Positions 1 to 8,130 of a stretch of DNA of 40,539 nt are shown here, in pieces; position 1 is the first letter of the stretch; each line of letters opens with the position of its first letter. A program made the position numbers and the translations under genes. The stretch spans positions 1 through 40,539 of the forward strand of contig JAWLBR010000017.1 in assembly GCA_041687495.1 (NCBI GenBank). Reading direction: 5' to 3'. The stretch is from JAWLBR01 sp041687495. Its GTDB lineage: Bacteria > Bacillota > Limnochordia > DTU087 > JAAYGB01. The notes under the pieces are model-generated. The model did not search any database, was not told where the DNA came from, and saw nothing but the letters and a program-made list of their open reading frames with translations.

Positions 1-150
1 CAGTCCACGGCGTTGTGCTCCCACTTTCTTGCCGTAGAACTTGGTAAAAAAAACGGCCAAAGGAATGAGTAGTGCTAGTGCAAGGAATACCCGAACTGCC
101 TCCCACACCAAACTCATCTTTGACCCCATATCGGCGACCGCAAAAATCAC
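1..150 (-). CDS. fliO: Flagellar export apparatus protein FliO (5' part, truncated by window edge)
   Basis: Only the first 50 codons are in the window. The predicted peptide has a short N-terminal stretch, one hydrophobic segment at about residues 19-36 (FLALALLIPLAVFF core), then a basic cytoplasmic stretch (KFYGKKVGAQRR). That is the layout of FliO/FliZ, the single-pass protein that helps assemble FliP in the flagellar type III export gate. The GTG at 150 is chosen because GGGGA lies 8 nt upstream, inside the end of the preceding gene; ATG codons at residues 8 and 12 are alternatives. It starts only 4 nt after the fliY stop, so it is probably translationally coupled. FliO is poorly conserved, so the call rests on topology and position between fliY and the expected fliP. 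Confidence 0.7.
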   Translation of the reverse strand, partial: MIFAVADMGSKMSLVWEAVRVFLALALLIPLAVFFTKFYGKKVGAQRRGL

Positions 151-154
151 TGTA

Positions 155-1192
155 TCATTCCCCACTTGTCAAAATGCCACCCAGACGTTCGTGGGGGCTG
201 GTTACCTCGAGAATTCTCACTGAAAGGCGGCCATCCACTACCATGACTTCCCCCCGAGCGATGACATCACCGTTGATATAGACTTCCGCAGACTCACCGG
301 CCAGTTTGTCAAGACCCACCACTGTGCCTGTGTCCCACTCGAGGATGTCGCCTATCCTTTTAGGAGTTCGACCAATTTCCACAACTACCTCCAGGGAGAC
401 GTCTCCAAGCAGACTAACATCGCTAGTTTCGGTGGTCGGCGTTTGGGGTGAAAACGCATCCAACCGAAACGGATAGACACGAACCGCCCGCCGCGTCACT
501 GCCTGTCCGGCCTTGGCTGCGAAACTTGGCAAGACCCGACCTGACCTAAGAGCAGCGGCGCAATTAGCCACAAGCTGCTGCGCCAAGTCAACTGGCACCC
601 ACAACTGAACTGGAACAGACGCAGCATCAGAAAACGCCCACTCCACTGGCAGCTGCACCAACGACTCTGATAAGCCAAACGGAAGCTCCGACATTTCCGC
701 CTCCTGCAGCAGTGACACGGCCTGCGGTAGGACACTCACGTTGCCCTCAAGAAAGCCGCCAATGCCGTCCATCACTCCAGTCAACCAGCGCAATAGAAGC
801 TCTCCAGCCATAGAAATCTGTTCGCCTTGCAGCCCTTCTGAACCTGCTGGGCTACCACCCGCCCTAGCAAGCAGCTGTGCGGCTCCCTCACTACCAGCAA
901 CCACCACACAAACGCCGTCGATTTCACCGACTAGTTCGCATACTAAAGCTAACGCCCCGCCATCAACAAAGGAAGCTGCTGCCTCTGAGAAAGCTACCTT
1001 TGCTGCCTTACCGACATTGAGCATTGCGCTCTCGGGGAAGAAATGACGCACAGCCTCTTCTCCCTGCATCCCAAAGTGCTTAAGCAGAGAAGAGAACACC
1101 GATAACTCAACGGATTCAGGTTGGGACACCAATCGTGAATGGCCCTTCATCAACCTGGACAGTTCCTGCTCCGACAACAGATGATCTACCAT
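155..1192 (-). CDS. fliY: Flagellar motor switch protein FliY/FliN (C-ring), CheC-like motif degenerate
   Basis: 345 residues. The C-terminal ~80 residues are a clear FliN/SpoA domain (LGDVSLEVVVEIGRT, then a GDILEWDTGTVVGLDKLAGE-like stretch and NGDVIARGEV). The N-terminus (LLSEQELSRLM) resembles the FliM/FliY CheY-binding peptide. The middle resembles the CheC-like domain of FliY, but where active FliY/CheC has E-x2-N this protein reads E131-L-L-L, so the catalytic asparagine is absent and dephosphorylation of CheY-P looks unlikely. It forms part of the cytoplasmic C-ring that sets rotation direction. The start ATG has GGGGG 6 nt upstream. It directly follows fliL, where fliM normally lies, so it may carry part of FliM's role (inference). 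A divergent FliM is less likely because the C-terminus is FliN-type. Confidence 0.85.
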   Translation of the reverse strand: MVDHLLSEQELSRLMKGHSRLVSQPESVELSVFSSLLKHFGMQGEEAVRHFFPESAMLNVGKAAKVAFSEAAASFVDGGALALVCELVGEIDGVCVVVAGSEGAAQLLARAGGSPAGSEGLQGEQISMAGELLLRWLTGVMDGIGGFLEGNVSVLPQAVSLLQEAEMSELPFGLSESLVQLPVEWAFSDAASVPVQLWVPVDLAQQLVANCAAALRSGRVLPSFAAKAGQAVTRRAVRVYPFRLDAFSPQTPTTETSDVSLLGDVSLEVVVEIGRTPKRIGDILEWDTGTVVGLDKLAGESAEVYINGDVIARGEVMVVDGRLSVRILEVTSPHERLGGILTSGE

Positions 1193-1248
1193 GCACTACC
1201 CCCACTTAGAAAGACCATTGCCAACTCATAAGAGGCTTCTGCCTGCGT

Positions 1249-1722
1249 TCACTGTACAACTAAGTCGGTGAAATAGACATCAGAGATTCCGCCTTCTCCG
1301 ACAATCGCATCAAGAGCCACGATCACGTCACGCTTGAGGACAGTCATGCCTTCATCAGATAAGACTTCGGCGGAACTGCGTCCCCGCAGTTTGGAGATAA
1401 TTGCATCTCGAATTTGTGGAGCTCGCGTTTCTAGCTCACTGATTACCTTGGCTTCTGTGGCTGCGAGCACTACTCCCGTTCGCATAAACCTAGTGGCCGC
1501 TCCCCGTACATCCGAGAGATTAACTGTGAAGTTCCCAGCATCATAGGTATACCCGAAGGGTTTAGGCCCAGGCTCATCGACTTCAGACATCGCCTCCGCG
1601 CTGGTCTCCCCACGGGAGAAAAACATGAACGTAGTGTAGGCGCTACCCATAGTTGCCATAATCAAAAGAGAGATGATGATAACCACAAACTTGATATCAA
1701 CTTGTACCTTGCCTGCCATCAT
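1249..1722 (-). CDS. fliL: Flagellar basal body-associated protein FliL
   Basis: 157 residues, the usual length. A short basic N-terminus is followed by one membrane helix at about residues 11-33 (VVIIISLLIMATMGSAYTTF), then a periplasm/exterior-side stomatin-like domain containing the family's N-L-S motif after FTVNL and ending in VYFTDLVVQ, the typical FliL C-terminus. FliL rings the stator units and stabilises MotAB. The first ATG shares its A with the motB stop codon (TAATG) and has GGGGAGG 7 nt upstream, so translation is coupled to motB. In most Firmicutes fliM follows; here fliY does. Confidence 0.93.
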   Translation of the reverse strand: MMAGKVQVDIKFVVIIISLLIMATMGSAYTTFMFFSRGETSAEAMSEVDEPGPKPFGYTYDAGNFTVNLSDVRGAATRFMRTGVVLAATEAKVISELETRAPQIRDAIISKLRGRSSAEVLSDEGMTVLKRDVIVALDAIVGEGGISDVYFTDLVVQ

Positions 1723-2570
1723 TAATCGACCTCCCCTACCTGGGTAAATCCGTCACCAGTGCCGCCTAACTCACTATGGTTAGACTCTGCGACGGCATCC
1801 TCCTGCTGTTGGGTGTCAACCCCTAAGCGTTGTGCGGGCTCAGCTTGACTCAGTCCTAGGCGAAGAATCACCATGTCCACCCTCCTGTTCTTCATCCTCC
1901 CTGAGTCCTCCGAATTCGGCGCCAAAGGCCGATACTGACTATACCCCGCTGCGGATAGCCTTGACGGCGAGAAACCCTTTCGCTCTATCAGATACCTAAT
2001 CACGGTAGTGGCTCGGGCAGTAGATAACTCCCAGTTTGACGGAAATCTATCATTGTTGATGGGCAAATCGTCAGTATGTCCCTCAATCCTAACATGGTTA
2101 GGTAGATCCCGTAGTATTGGCGTGAGCAGGTCCAAAACAGCAACTGCTTCTTCCGTCAGCTGCGCCCGCCCCAGATCAAAGAAGAGCCGATCCGCAAATC
2201 GAATAACCAGCCCTCGGTTTTCCAATTCCAGCTCTACACTTCCGGGTAGTTCACCGGTCTCGATCATATCAGTCAACCGTTGATAAAGATTCTGAATCTG
2301 CTCGATCTCCATGTCGGTCAACTGCATGGTCCGACTAATATTAAGCGGCGGACTCCCGATGACCTGCTCACCTGAAACCGTCCTGCCTCCGGTCAGCACA
2401 CCCAAAGAACCTTGAAACGCGGACATGATTGCTTGAAACTTCTGCACGTCCAGATTTGAGAAAGAGTACAGAAGGACAAAAAAGCACAAAAGCAGTGTAA
2501 CCATGTCGGCATATGTAGTCATCCACCCCGGACTACCTTTTTTGCTCGGACTCTTTCTGTTCCTAGGCAC
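1722..2570 (-). CDS. motB: Flagellar stator protein MotB
   Basis: 282 residues from a GTG start. A basic N-terminus (KSPSKKGSPGW) leads into a single membrane helix at about 24-41, with the proton-binding aspartate at D22 in the Y-A-D-M motif. An OmpA/MotB peptidoglycan-binding domain fills the C-terminal half (IEGHTDD, then NWELSTARA). MotB anchors the stator to the cell wall and carries the ion channel with MotA. The GTG at 2570 is chosen because GGGGAGGAG lies 7 nt upstream and the protein then begins at the family's usual distance from the helix; the frame stays open further upstream only through motA coding sequence. It overlaps the motA stop by 8 nt. Ion type (H+ or Na+) cannot be decided from what I can see. 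Confidence 0.95.
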   Translation of the reverse strand: MPRNRKSPSKKGSPGWMTTYADMVTLLLCFFVLLYSFSNLDVQKFQAIMSAFQGSLGVLTGGRTVSGEQVIGSPPLNISRTMQLTDMEIEQIQNLYQRLTDMIETGELPGSVELELENRGLVIRFADRLFFDLGRAQLTEEAVAVLDLLTPILRDLPNHVRIEGHTDDLPINNDRFPSNWELSTARATTVIRYLIERKGFSPSRLSAAGYSQYRPLAPNSEDSGRMKNRRVDMVILRLGLSQAEPAQRLGVDTQQQEDAVAESNHSELGGTGDGFTQVGEVD

Positions 2571-3363
2571 TGATAGTCTCCTCCCCAGCAACTTCTTGGG
2601 AGTCTTCTTGGGCTTGCCGCTGCCTCGGGGACAGGAAGGACTTAAGTTTCTCCTCGACCAGACGAGGATTCTCGCCGGCCTGGATCGAAAGTACCCCTTC
2701 AACAATCATCTGCCGGAGCAGCACCTCGCGCTCACTGCGCATCCGGAGCTTTCCTGCCATCGGTAGAAACACCATGTTTGCAGCCACCGAACCGTAGAAG
2801 GTGGTAATCAGCGCCTTGGCCATACCTGGCCCTACGGCCTCTGGATCGTTAAGACCACCCAGCATCTGGATTAGTCCGATCAGAGTCCCCACCATACCAA
2901 AGGCCGGCGAGTAGGATCCCAAGGTCTCAAAGATCTGTTGACCAGCGTAGTGCCGCTCCTCAAGAAAAGAGATCTCGATTTCCAGTACGTTTCTGACCAG
3001 TTCAGGATCAGTTCCGTCGACAACCAGCTGAACACCTTTCTGAAGGAAAGTATCGCCTATCTCTTGTGCTTCTTCCTCCAGCGACAGCAGACCTTCACGC
3101 CTTGCCTTTTCAGCCATACCTACCAAGATCTGGATTACACTAGTTGGAGAATGGCGGGATTCCAAGAATGCAACCTTGATGACTCCAAGCAGGTTCATTA
3201 CCTCATCTTTGGAGTGCTGCACCATAGCTGCCCCGAAAGTACCTCCAAAAACGATAAGAATTGATGACATATCGAAGAAGGCGCTGAGTGGGCTGTCCTT
3301 CAAAATGCCCCACAGAACCAGCGAGACCCCCATCAGCAAACCAAGGAGAGTTGACAAATCCAT
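2563..3363 (-). CDS. motA: Flagellar stator protein MotA
   Basis: 266 residues with the four-helix MotA/TolQ/ExbB plan: two N-terminal helices (LLGLLMGVSLVLWG and SILIVFGGTFGAAMV), a large charged cytoplasmic loop that contacts FliG, and two C-terminal helices beginning at PAFGMVGTLIGLIQML, which contains the conserved proline region. It conducts ions with MotB and pushes on FliG. The start ATG at 3363 has GGCGG 8 nt upstream and gives MDLSTLLG; an ATG three codons earlier at 3372 is less well placed. It sits between flgE and motB; the flbD gene found in this slot in many clostridia and bacilli is not present. Confidence 0.95.
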   Translation of the reverse strand: MDLSTLLGLLMGVSLVLWGILKDSPLSAFFDMSSILIVFGGTFGAAMVQHSKDEVMNLLGVIKVAFLESRHSPTSVIQILVGMAEKARREGLLSLEEEAQEIGDTFLQKGVQLVVDGTDPELVRNVLEIEISFLEERHYAGQQIFETLGSYSPAFGMVGTLIGLIQMLGGLNDPEAVGPGMAKALITTFYGSVAANMVFLPMAGKLRMRSEREVLLRQMIVEGVLSIQAGENPRLVEEKLKSFLSPRQRQAQEDSQEVAGEETISA

Positions 3364-3386
3364 TTCATACACCGCCCTTACCGAAA

Positions 3387-3409
3387 CAGGGGGCTACGAT
3401 CGCCCCCTG
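3387..3409 (-). terminator. Stem-loop between flgE and motA
   Basis: A perfect 8-bp GC-rich stem (CAGGGGGC with GCCCCCTG) closes a 7-nt loop in the short gap between the flgE stop and the motA start. Only three T residues follow it, so it is a weak terminator at best. It could instead be an mRNA processing or stability hairpin that sets hook versus stator levels. It lies 24 nt upstream of the motA start. Confidence 0.45.
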
Positions 3410-3428
3410 CTCTGTCGCACAGTCCTGA

Positions 3429-5006
3429 CTAGCGCTTCAAGTTCACCAGTTCCTGCAGCATCTCATCTGACGAAGTAATAATTCTCGAGTTAGCTTGGAA
3501 ACCCCTCTGCGTCACGATCATGTCGGTAAACTCTTGGGACAAATCTACGTTGGACATTTCCAACGCTCCCGGAGTTATGTTACCGCGACTGCCGACGCCA
3601 GCAGTGCTTTCATCGGGAACTCCTGAGTTATTGGAGACCGCGAAAGCGTTTTCGCCAGCCTTTAGCAATCCAGCAGGATTAGCAAATGTCGCAACAGCCA
3701 CTTGACCTATGGCTTTGGTGAGGCCATTAGAGAACTCACCGGTTAAGACGCCACGGCCATCCACACTGAACCCTTCCAAAATACCCTCCTCGTACCCATC
3801 CTGCTCGACGAGAAAGACGGAGTTATCGTCTGCATACATGGTGATTCGGTCAAAATCCATATCGATGCCGATCTTCTCCGCTCCAGCGGGCGTGAACTGC
3901 AATCTCTTTGTGACCGAGACATCGTCTATGCGCCCCACAGTATCAAAAGTGATCACTCCAGCCCCCTCGACAGCACTACCCGATGTGTCCGAACTCCCGG
4001 GAACTGTAGATTCAAAAGCCCACTCCGTATTACTTCTCTTGGTGAAAGTGGTAGTCACTGTGTGACTGTTGCCTCTGGAGTCAAACACCTCTGTCGTCTG
4101 TACGACGGTGGCGGGAGTATACTTCATTTCGGGCTCAGTTCCCTCTCCAGTAAGACCACCAGAAATGGAAAACAGGGCGTCACCGCTACTGCTACCGGTG
4201 TTAAGAGCGATGGTGGCTGTAGCTCCACCGTCGTTGGTAAAGTTAAAGTTTTCCGGAGAAGCGGAGGTCAACTGCCACTGACCACCACTGTAGTCTACTT
4301 CCAGCTCAATGCTCAGCTGATTACTGCCATCGATTGTTCCGTCATCTGAACGTACGACCAATTCGAACTTGTTAAAGGTATCGGTCGGGCGCACAGTGAG
4401 ATTCAGCACTGAACCGTCACTAAGGGTAATCTTGTTTGCGCCGCCCAGACTAAACTCACCGTTACTGTTGATGTCCAGGTTTCCGCCTAGAGCAATTCCT
4501 GTAGTTGCGTTGGGAGCAATGGTGTCACCCAAGGGAATAGCCAGGGGCTGTGACGGTCCGCTGGTGACAATGTTGCCGGAAGCATCGGCTTGCCATCCAG
4601 CCACTTTCATTCCGTTAGACCCGTTTACGATATTCCCAAGTTTATCCATCGTAAACGCGCCCGCCCTAGTGTAATACTTTTGGGCTCCTTCCATCAGGAC
4701 AAAATACCCATCGCCCTCCAGAGCTAGATCAGTAGCTTTACCAGTCATTTGGATGCTACCTTGGGTCTGATTGGTGGAGATGGCACCCACCGTAACACCG
4801 AGGCCCACTTGTTGAGGATTGATTCCGCCCTTTCCGCCTTCCGGCGCCGCTGCACTGCGTAGCGTTTGGCTGAGCACGTCTTGAAACGTCACCTGACTGG
4901 ACTTATAGCCCACGGTGTTGACATTGGCGATGTTATTGCCAATTACGTCCATTCGCACTTGGTGATTCCGCAAACCCGAAACACCCGCGAACAAAGACCT
5001 CATCAT
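3429..5006 (-). CDS. flgE: Flagellar hook protein FlgE
   Basis: 525 residues. The N-terminal rod/hook motif (RSLFAGVSGLRNHQ, then MDVIGNNIANVNTVGYK) and the C-terminal partner helix (MIVTQRGFQANSRIITSSDEML) form the D0/D1 core typical of hook proteins. The central part carries the FlgE D1/D2 beta-rich region, with ALEGDGYFVL near residue 100. FlgE polymerises into the curved hook outside the cell after export. GGGGAGG lies upstream of the paired ATG start. It follows flgD and the TIGR02530 gene as in other Firmicutes. FlgG-type rod proteins are about half this length, which supports FlgE. Confidence 0.96.
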   Translation of the reverse strand: MMRSLFAGVSGLRNHQVRMDVIGNNIANVNTVGYKSSQVTFQDVLSQTLRSAAAPEGGKGGINPQQVGLGVTVGAISTNQTQGSIQMTGKATDLALEGDGYFVLMEGAQKYYTRAGAFTMDKLGNIVNGSNGMKVAGWQADASGNIVTSGPSQPLAIPLGDTIAPNATTGIALGGNLDINSNGEFSLGGANKITLSDGSVLNLTVRPTDTFNKFELVVRSDDGTIDGSNQLSIELEVDYSGGQWQLTSASPENFNFTNDGGATATIALNTGSSSGDALFSISGGLTGEGTEPEMKYTPATVVQTTEVFDSRGNSHTVTTTFTKRSNTEWAFESTVPGSSDTSGSAVEGAGVITFDTVGRIDDVSVTKRLQFTPAGAEKIGIDMDFDRITMYADDNSVFLVEQDGYEEGILEGFSVDGRGVLTGEFSNGLTKAIGQVAVATFANPAGLLKAGENAFAVSNNSGVPDESTAGVGSRGNITPGALEMSNVDLSQEFTDMIVTQRGFQANSRIITSSDEMLQELVNLKR

Positions 5007-5034
5007 CGGTACTTCCTCCCCGTCTACTTAGCTA

Positions 5035-5089
5035 GCCGTGTCTATCGGTCCACGGCTGCGCGGGCCTCCTCGTTTCTGAGGTCCAGCCC
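5035..5089 (-). other. Two stem-loops in the flgE leader
   Basis: The ~97-nt gap before flgE holds two potential RNA hairpins. The first (5062-5089) pairs GGGC with GCCC and, inside, CCTC with GAGG around an AGAAAC loop. The second (5035-5056) pairs GCCGTG with CACGGC around a 10-nt loop. Neither is followed by a T-run, so these are not intrinsic terminators. They could stabilise the flgE message or mark an RNA cleavage site; function is inference only. Confidence 0.4.
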
Positions 5090-5103
5090 TTAAAGTGTCA
5101 TAT

Positions 5104-5508
5104 TTATCGTGTAACCACTGCACTGTCAATGTTGGTAAACACGTTTTGCTGCATTCTCTCCTTGTCAACCACGGTAATGACCGTCCGATTCTTGACACTG
5201 ACAACGAACGCCAAGTCATCCATGAGTACCAAGGACTCTCTACAGTTCTTACTGGCAGCCCGATCCACGGCATCATTTAAAGACTCCATCTGCTCACCCG
5301 AGAGCTGGATACCCCGCGACTGAATTCTTGCGGCCGCATGGGCTGAGAACTTAACAGCCCCGTTTTGCGCGGATAGCTGTCCTTTAAGGATCTGAGCAAA
5401 ACTGCCCTGGTCCGAAGCTTGCGCTTTCTGATTGGTCTGTGTTGGCTTAGCTGGTTGAGGACGAGTTGGACCGATACGATAACCATATCCTCCAAAGCGC
5501 TCCACCAT
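5104..5508 (-). CDS. Flagellar operon protein, TIGR02530 family
   Basis: 134 residues. The C-terminal ~85 residues match the small flagellar operon protein family TIGR02530 found between flgD and flgE in Firmicutes: KFSAHAAARIQSRGI, then SLVLMDDLAFVVSVKNRTV and KERMQQNVFTNID. The N-terminal ~45 residues are Pro/Gln/Thr-rich and look disordered. The molecular role is not established in the family; position suggests hook assembly. The ATG at 5508 (MVERFGG) is chosen because GGTGG lies 5 nt upstream and it is 15 nt past the flgD stop; an ATG at 5547 would overlap flgD with no clear ribosome binding site. Confidence 0.85.
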   Translation of the reverse strand: MVERFGGYGYRIGPTRPQPAKPTQTNQKAQASDQGSFAQILKGQLSAQNGAVKFSAHAAARIQSRGIQLSGEQMESLNDAVDRAASKNCRESLVLMDDLAFVVSVKNRTVITVVDKERMQQNVFTNIDSAVVTR

Positions 5509-5522
5509 ATCTTCCACCGTCC

Positions 5523-5963
5523 CTAAGTAATGGATTTGACATCCCACATCGAGAAGACCTTGTCACCGAGATACAGCTTCGGTTCTCCATCGACAAAGGC
5601 TACCTTCGTTACCTTACCCGTCGTCTTTTCTCCCGTTTCCGAATCCACAGCCTCTACTTCCCGTCCCAGTAGGCTACTGGCCTGTCCCACCGCGTTCACC
5701 CGCATAAACGAGTCTGTAAAGCGATTCATAGACTCAACCAAGTTCTGAGTTTGTTCCAACGAACTAAACTGAGCCATCTGAGCGATAAAGTCCTGATCTG
5801 CCATCGGACTCATGGGATCCTGATACCTCAGTTGTACCGTCAACAGCTCCAAGAAGGCGTCCTTATTTAGTTCCTTGATTGGATCCCGACTGGTTTCCTC
5901 GCTCGTGGTATAGGACTGAGTCTGTTCTGTGCTCGTGTCTGCGGCACTTCGGCTAATGATCAT
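5523..5963 (-). CDS. flgD: Flagellar hook capping/assembly protein FlgD
   Basis: 146 residues, a short FlgD. It shows the family core LNKDAFLELLTVQLRYQDPMSPM followed by FIAQMAQFSSLEQ, which is diagnostic. The C-terminal half (GREVEAVDSETGEKTTGKVTKVAF) is the small beta domain, ending at VFSMWDVKSI, and no larger Tudor/FnIII-type extension is present. FlgD caps the growing hook and directs FlgE polymerisation outside the cell. A Ser/Thr-rich N-terminal ~25 residues is the likely export region. It follows fliK with a 27-nt gap and a purine-rich AGAGG ribosome binding site. Confidence 0.94.
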   Translation of the reverse strand: MIISRSAADTSTEQTQSYTTSEETSRDPIKELNKDAFLELLTVQLRYQDPMSPMADQDFIAQMAQFSSLEQTQNLVESMNRFTDSFMRVNAVGQASSLLGREVEAVDSETGEKTTGKVTKVAFVDGEPKLYLGDKVFSMWDVKSIT

Positions 5964-5990
5964 CTTGTCACCTCTTTCCCACTTTGCTGA

Positions 5991-8105
5991 CTACACTAGA
6001 TAGTCCACTTGACCTCTCCAGAAACTGCCGGTTTCTGCTTTGCGGCTATGTTCGGCTTCTCCGTAACCCGTCTGCGGTGAACTCGGCCTATGGCCGGCGT
6101 CCTGAGTCGCTGGACGATACTGCTCTGATCCCCATCGTTCTTGACCGGAGGCGCCACTGTCGCCCGACGATGCGGAATACGAGTCTGAAACATCCACACC
6201 ATACTCTGCCAACTGCATGCCCTGCTCCTGCAGCTGGTCCCGCAGCGACGAAAACCCGGACTCAACCAACGCCTTGACCTGCTGGCTTTCCACCACAAAG
6301 CGGGCAGTAACCACGCCCTGCTCAATCGCCACCCGGATCTTTACATCGCCCAACCAATCAGGTTTCAGCTCAATATTCATCTCATGGCTTCCTTCAGATT
6401 TGCCCAACTGCATTCGCTTCACAACTTGGTTAATCTGATCCATGACCTGCTCTTGACTCACTGTTGGGCGCAGTTTGGGGTCGGCACTACCACTATCCGT
6501 GGTTGCGGCGGCCGCTTGCGTCCTTACAGGGGTTGCTTGGTCGGCGAGTTCTTGTAAGCCTGTCAACACTTCAGACTGCGGCGCACTGCTCGAACTCGAG
6601 CGCTCGTCTGTTCTAGCCTGATACTCCATACCGTGGAAGTTGCGGCGTGTATCATTCGCTGAACCGAATTTAGCACCGTCCTTCTGTGTCTGCATCGAGA
6701 TTACCTCGTCAGCAACCACGTCTCGCCGTGGACTGCCTCCGTCTACCGTCATCCCCTCAGACGGAGTCTCAGCCAGACCTTGAGCCACATCAATCGCTGC
6801 GCCTGACACACCTTGCCCAGCAGCAGTGTCCACCTGTGGCTCCAGACCGACACCCTTGCCAGTTCCGGCGATGTCTGAAGCCTGACGCAGCCTTACAAGG
6901 GGATGTGGATGTGCCCCTAGCTGCAGCTGCAAGTCCCGAGCCTGTGAAGGCCGACTCTCATCGCCCACCGCCACTTGCGCACCAGCTTCGCCCCATATGG
7001 AGGCAGCCCGTGCTTGCTTGCCTGCTACGCCAAGGGTCGGAAGCAACCAGTCACTTTCCGGTTCACTAGATCGCCCTGGGAGTTGCGCTGCCAACCAGTT
7101 ACCATGGGTCTCACCGGCGTCACCAGACAAACCTGCCGCCTGTAGGCCATCGGCCAAGCTGTGATCGCCACTTGCCTGCCCCGACGACCCGGAGGTAATC
7201 GGTAGAGCCTCCAACTGTCCCGGCGTCCGGTTCTCCGGCAAAGGTTGCACAAGACGCCCCGAAACAGCAGCGCTATCTATTACCTGGCTCTCAGCTTGCG
7301 AGTGCAACAGCGCGCTCAGTTTGTGGGAAGGCATCACGCCGGCGGCCGAAGGCAAATAGCTAGCTGACCCTCTCATACTCCCAGATATTGACCGACTCGC
7401 CCAAGGCGTGGGACCAGTGGGCTGCCAAGTCGAGATGCGACTGTGGCGACTGTGGCTACCGTCACTTTGCCTAACCTGCCAACGGGGCAACGAGGCGCCA
7501 GGTACCAACTCATCGGCATCTGCATCAACGGAGGCATATCCGACACCAATAGAGACGCTAGCAGACGTGTCTCCTTTACCATCAGTTGCACTTCCGTTTG
7601 TAGTGCTGGGCATCTCTTGTCGAGCTAACAACTCACCACCACCAGAAATGGGGGCTTCTGCCATCAGCGTAAGTGTTTCAGACTCGCTCCCGACAGTATT
7701 GGTAGGAATACTTTCCGCTAGTGCCAATCGTCCCACATCGGCACTGGTACTGCCATCTGCGCCTGCTTTCGTAGCAGGCACGTCTTCTGCTCCAACAGCA
7801 GGTACAGAAGCTACTGCTTGTGTCGGGTTGGATGAGTAGGCCGAAGTAAGGGCTGGATTCTCGTCTGCCGGCTCGTCGTCGCTTAACAATGCCCGAACTC
7901 CGTCGTCTTGCGGCGAGCGATGATCTCTTCGGCGGCGGCTTTCAACCCCCTTGACCTCTTCGCCCTCAGGGCTCACCCGTTTCTGAGCAGCCATTAGCTC
8001 TCGGAAACCAGATTCGGACCTTCGCCTTCCAGATTTCGAACCACTGACGCCGTCCAAATCATTCTGAGAAGGTGTATAAGTTGCTACATTGACTCCACTT
8101 TTCAT
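5991..8105 (-). CDS. fliK: Flagellar hook-length control protein FliK
   Basis: 704 residues, long for the family. Most of it is low-complexity Ser/Gly/Ala/Gln-rich sequence of the kind seen in the FliK ruler. The C-terminal Flg_hook domain is clear at about 570-650: MNIELKPDWLGDVKIRVAIE, then VTARFVVESQQVKALVESGF and LRDQLQEQGMQL. FliK is exported, measures hook length and switches export from hook to filament substrates through FlhB. An ideal AAAGGAGGTGAA ribosome binding site precedes the ATG. The long linker fits a longer hook or simply fast drift; the sequence does not decide. Confidence 0.93.
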   Translation of the reverse strand: MKSGVNVATYTPSQNDLDGVSGSKSGRRRSESGFRELMAAQKRVSPEGEEVKGVESRRRRDHRSPQDDGVRALLSDDEPADENPALTSAYSSNPTQAVASVPAVGAEDVPATKAGADGSTSADVGRLALAESIPTNTVGSESETLTLMAEAPISGGGELLARQEMPSTTNGSATDGKGDTSASVSIGVGYASVDADADELVPGASLPRWQVRQSDGSHSRHSRISTWQPTGPTPWASRSISGSMRGSASYLPSAAGVMPSHKLSALLHSQAESQVIDSAAVSGRLVQPLPENRTPGQLEALPITSGSSGQASGDHSLADGLQAAGLSGDAGETHGNWLAAQLPGRSSEPESDWLLPTLGVAGKQARAASIWGEAGAQVAVGDESRPSQARDLQLQLGAHPHPLVRLRQASDIAGTGKGVGLEPQVDTAAGQGVSGAAIDVAQGLAETPSEGMTVDGGSPRRDVVADEVISMQTQKDGAKFGSANDTRRNFHGMEYQARTDERSSSSSAPQSEVLTGLQELADQATPVRTQAAAATTDSGSADPKLRPTVSQEQVMDQINQVVKRMQLGKSEGSHEMNIELKPDWLGDVKIRVAIEQGVVTARFVVESQQVKALVESGFSSLRDQLQEQGMQLAEYGVDVSDSYSASSGDSGASGQERWGSEQYRPATQDAGHRPSSPQTGYGEAEHSRKAETGSFWRGQVDYLV

Positions 8106-8130
8106 AGTTCACCTCCTTTCGCCGATTGAT

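Noticed and set aside
2571..2705. Longer N-terminus for MotB
   Set aside because: The extra residues are motA coding sequence in another frame; the GTG at 2570 has a strong ribosome binding site and gives the family length.
4062..4349. Plus-strand open frame inside flgE
   Set aside because: It lies antisense to a clear hook gene, has no ribosome binding site or recognisable domain, and its composition is that of a reverse-strand shadow.
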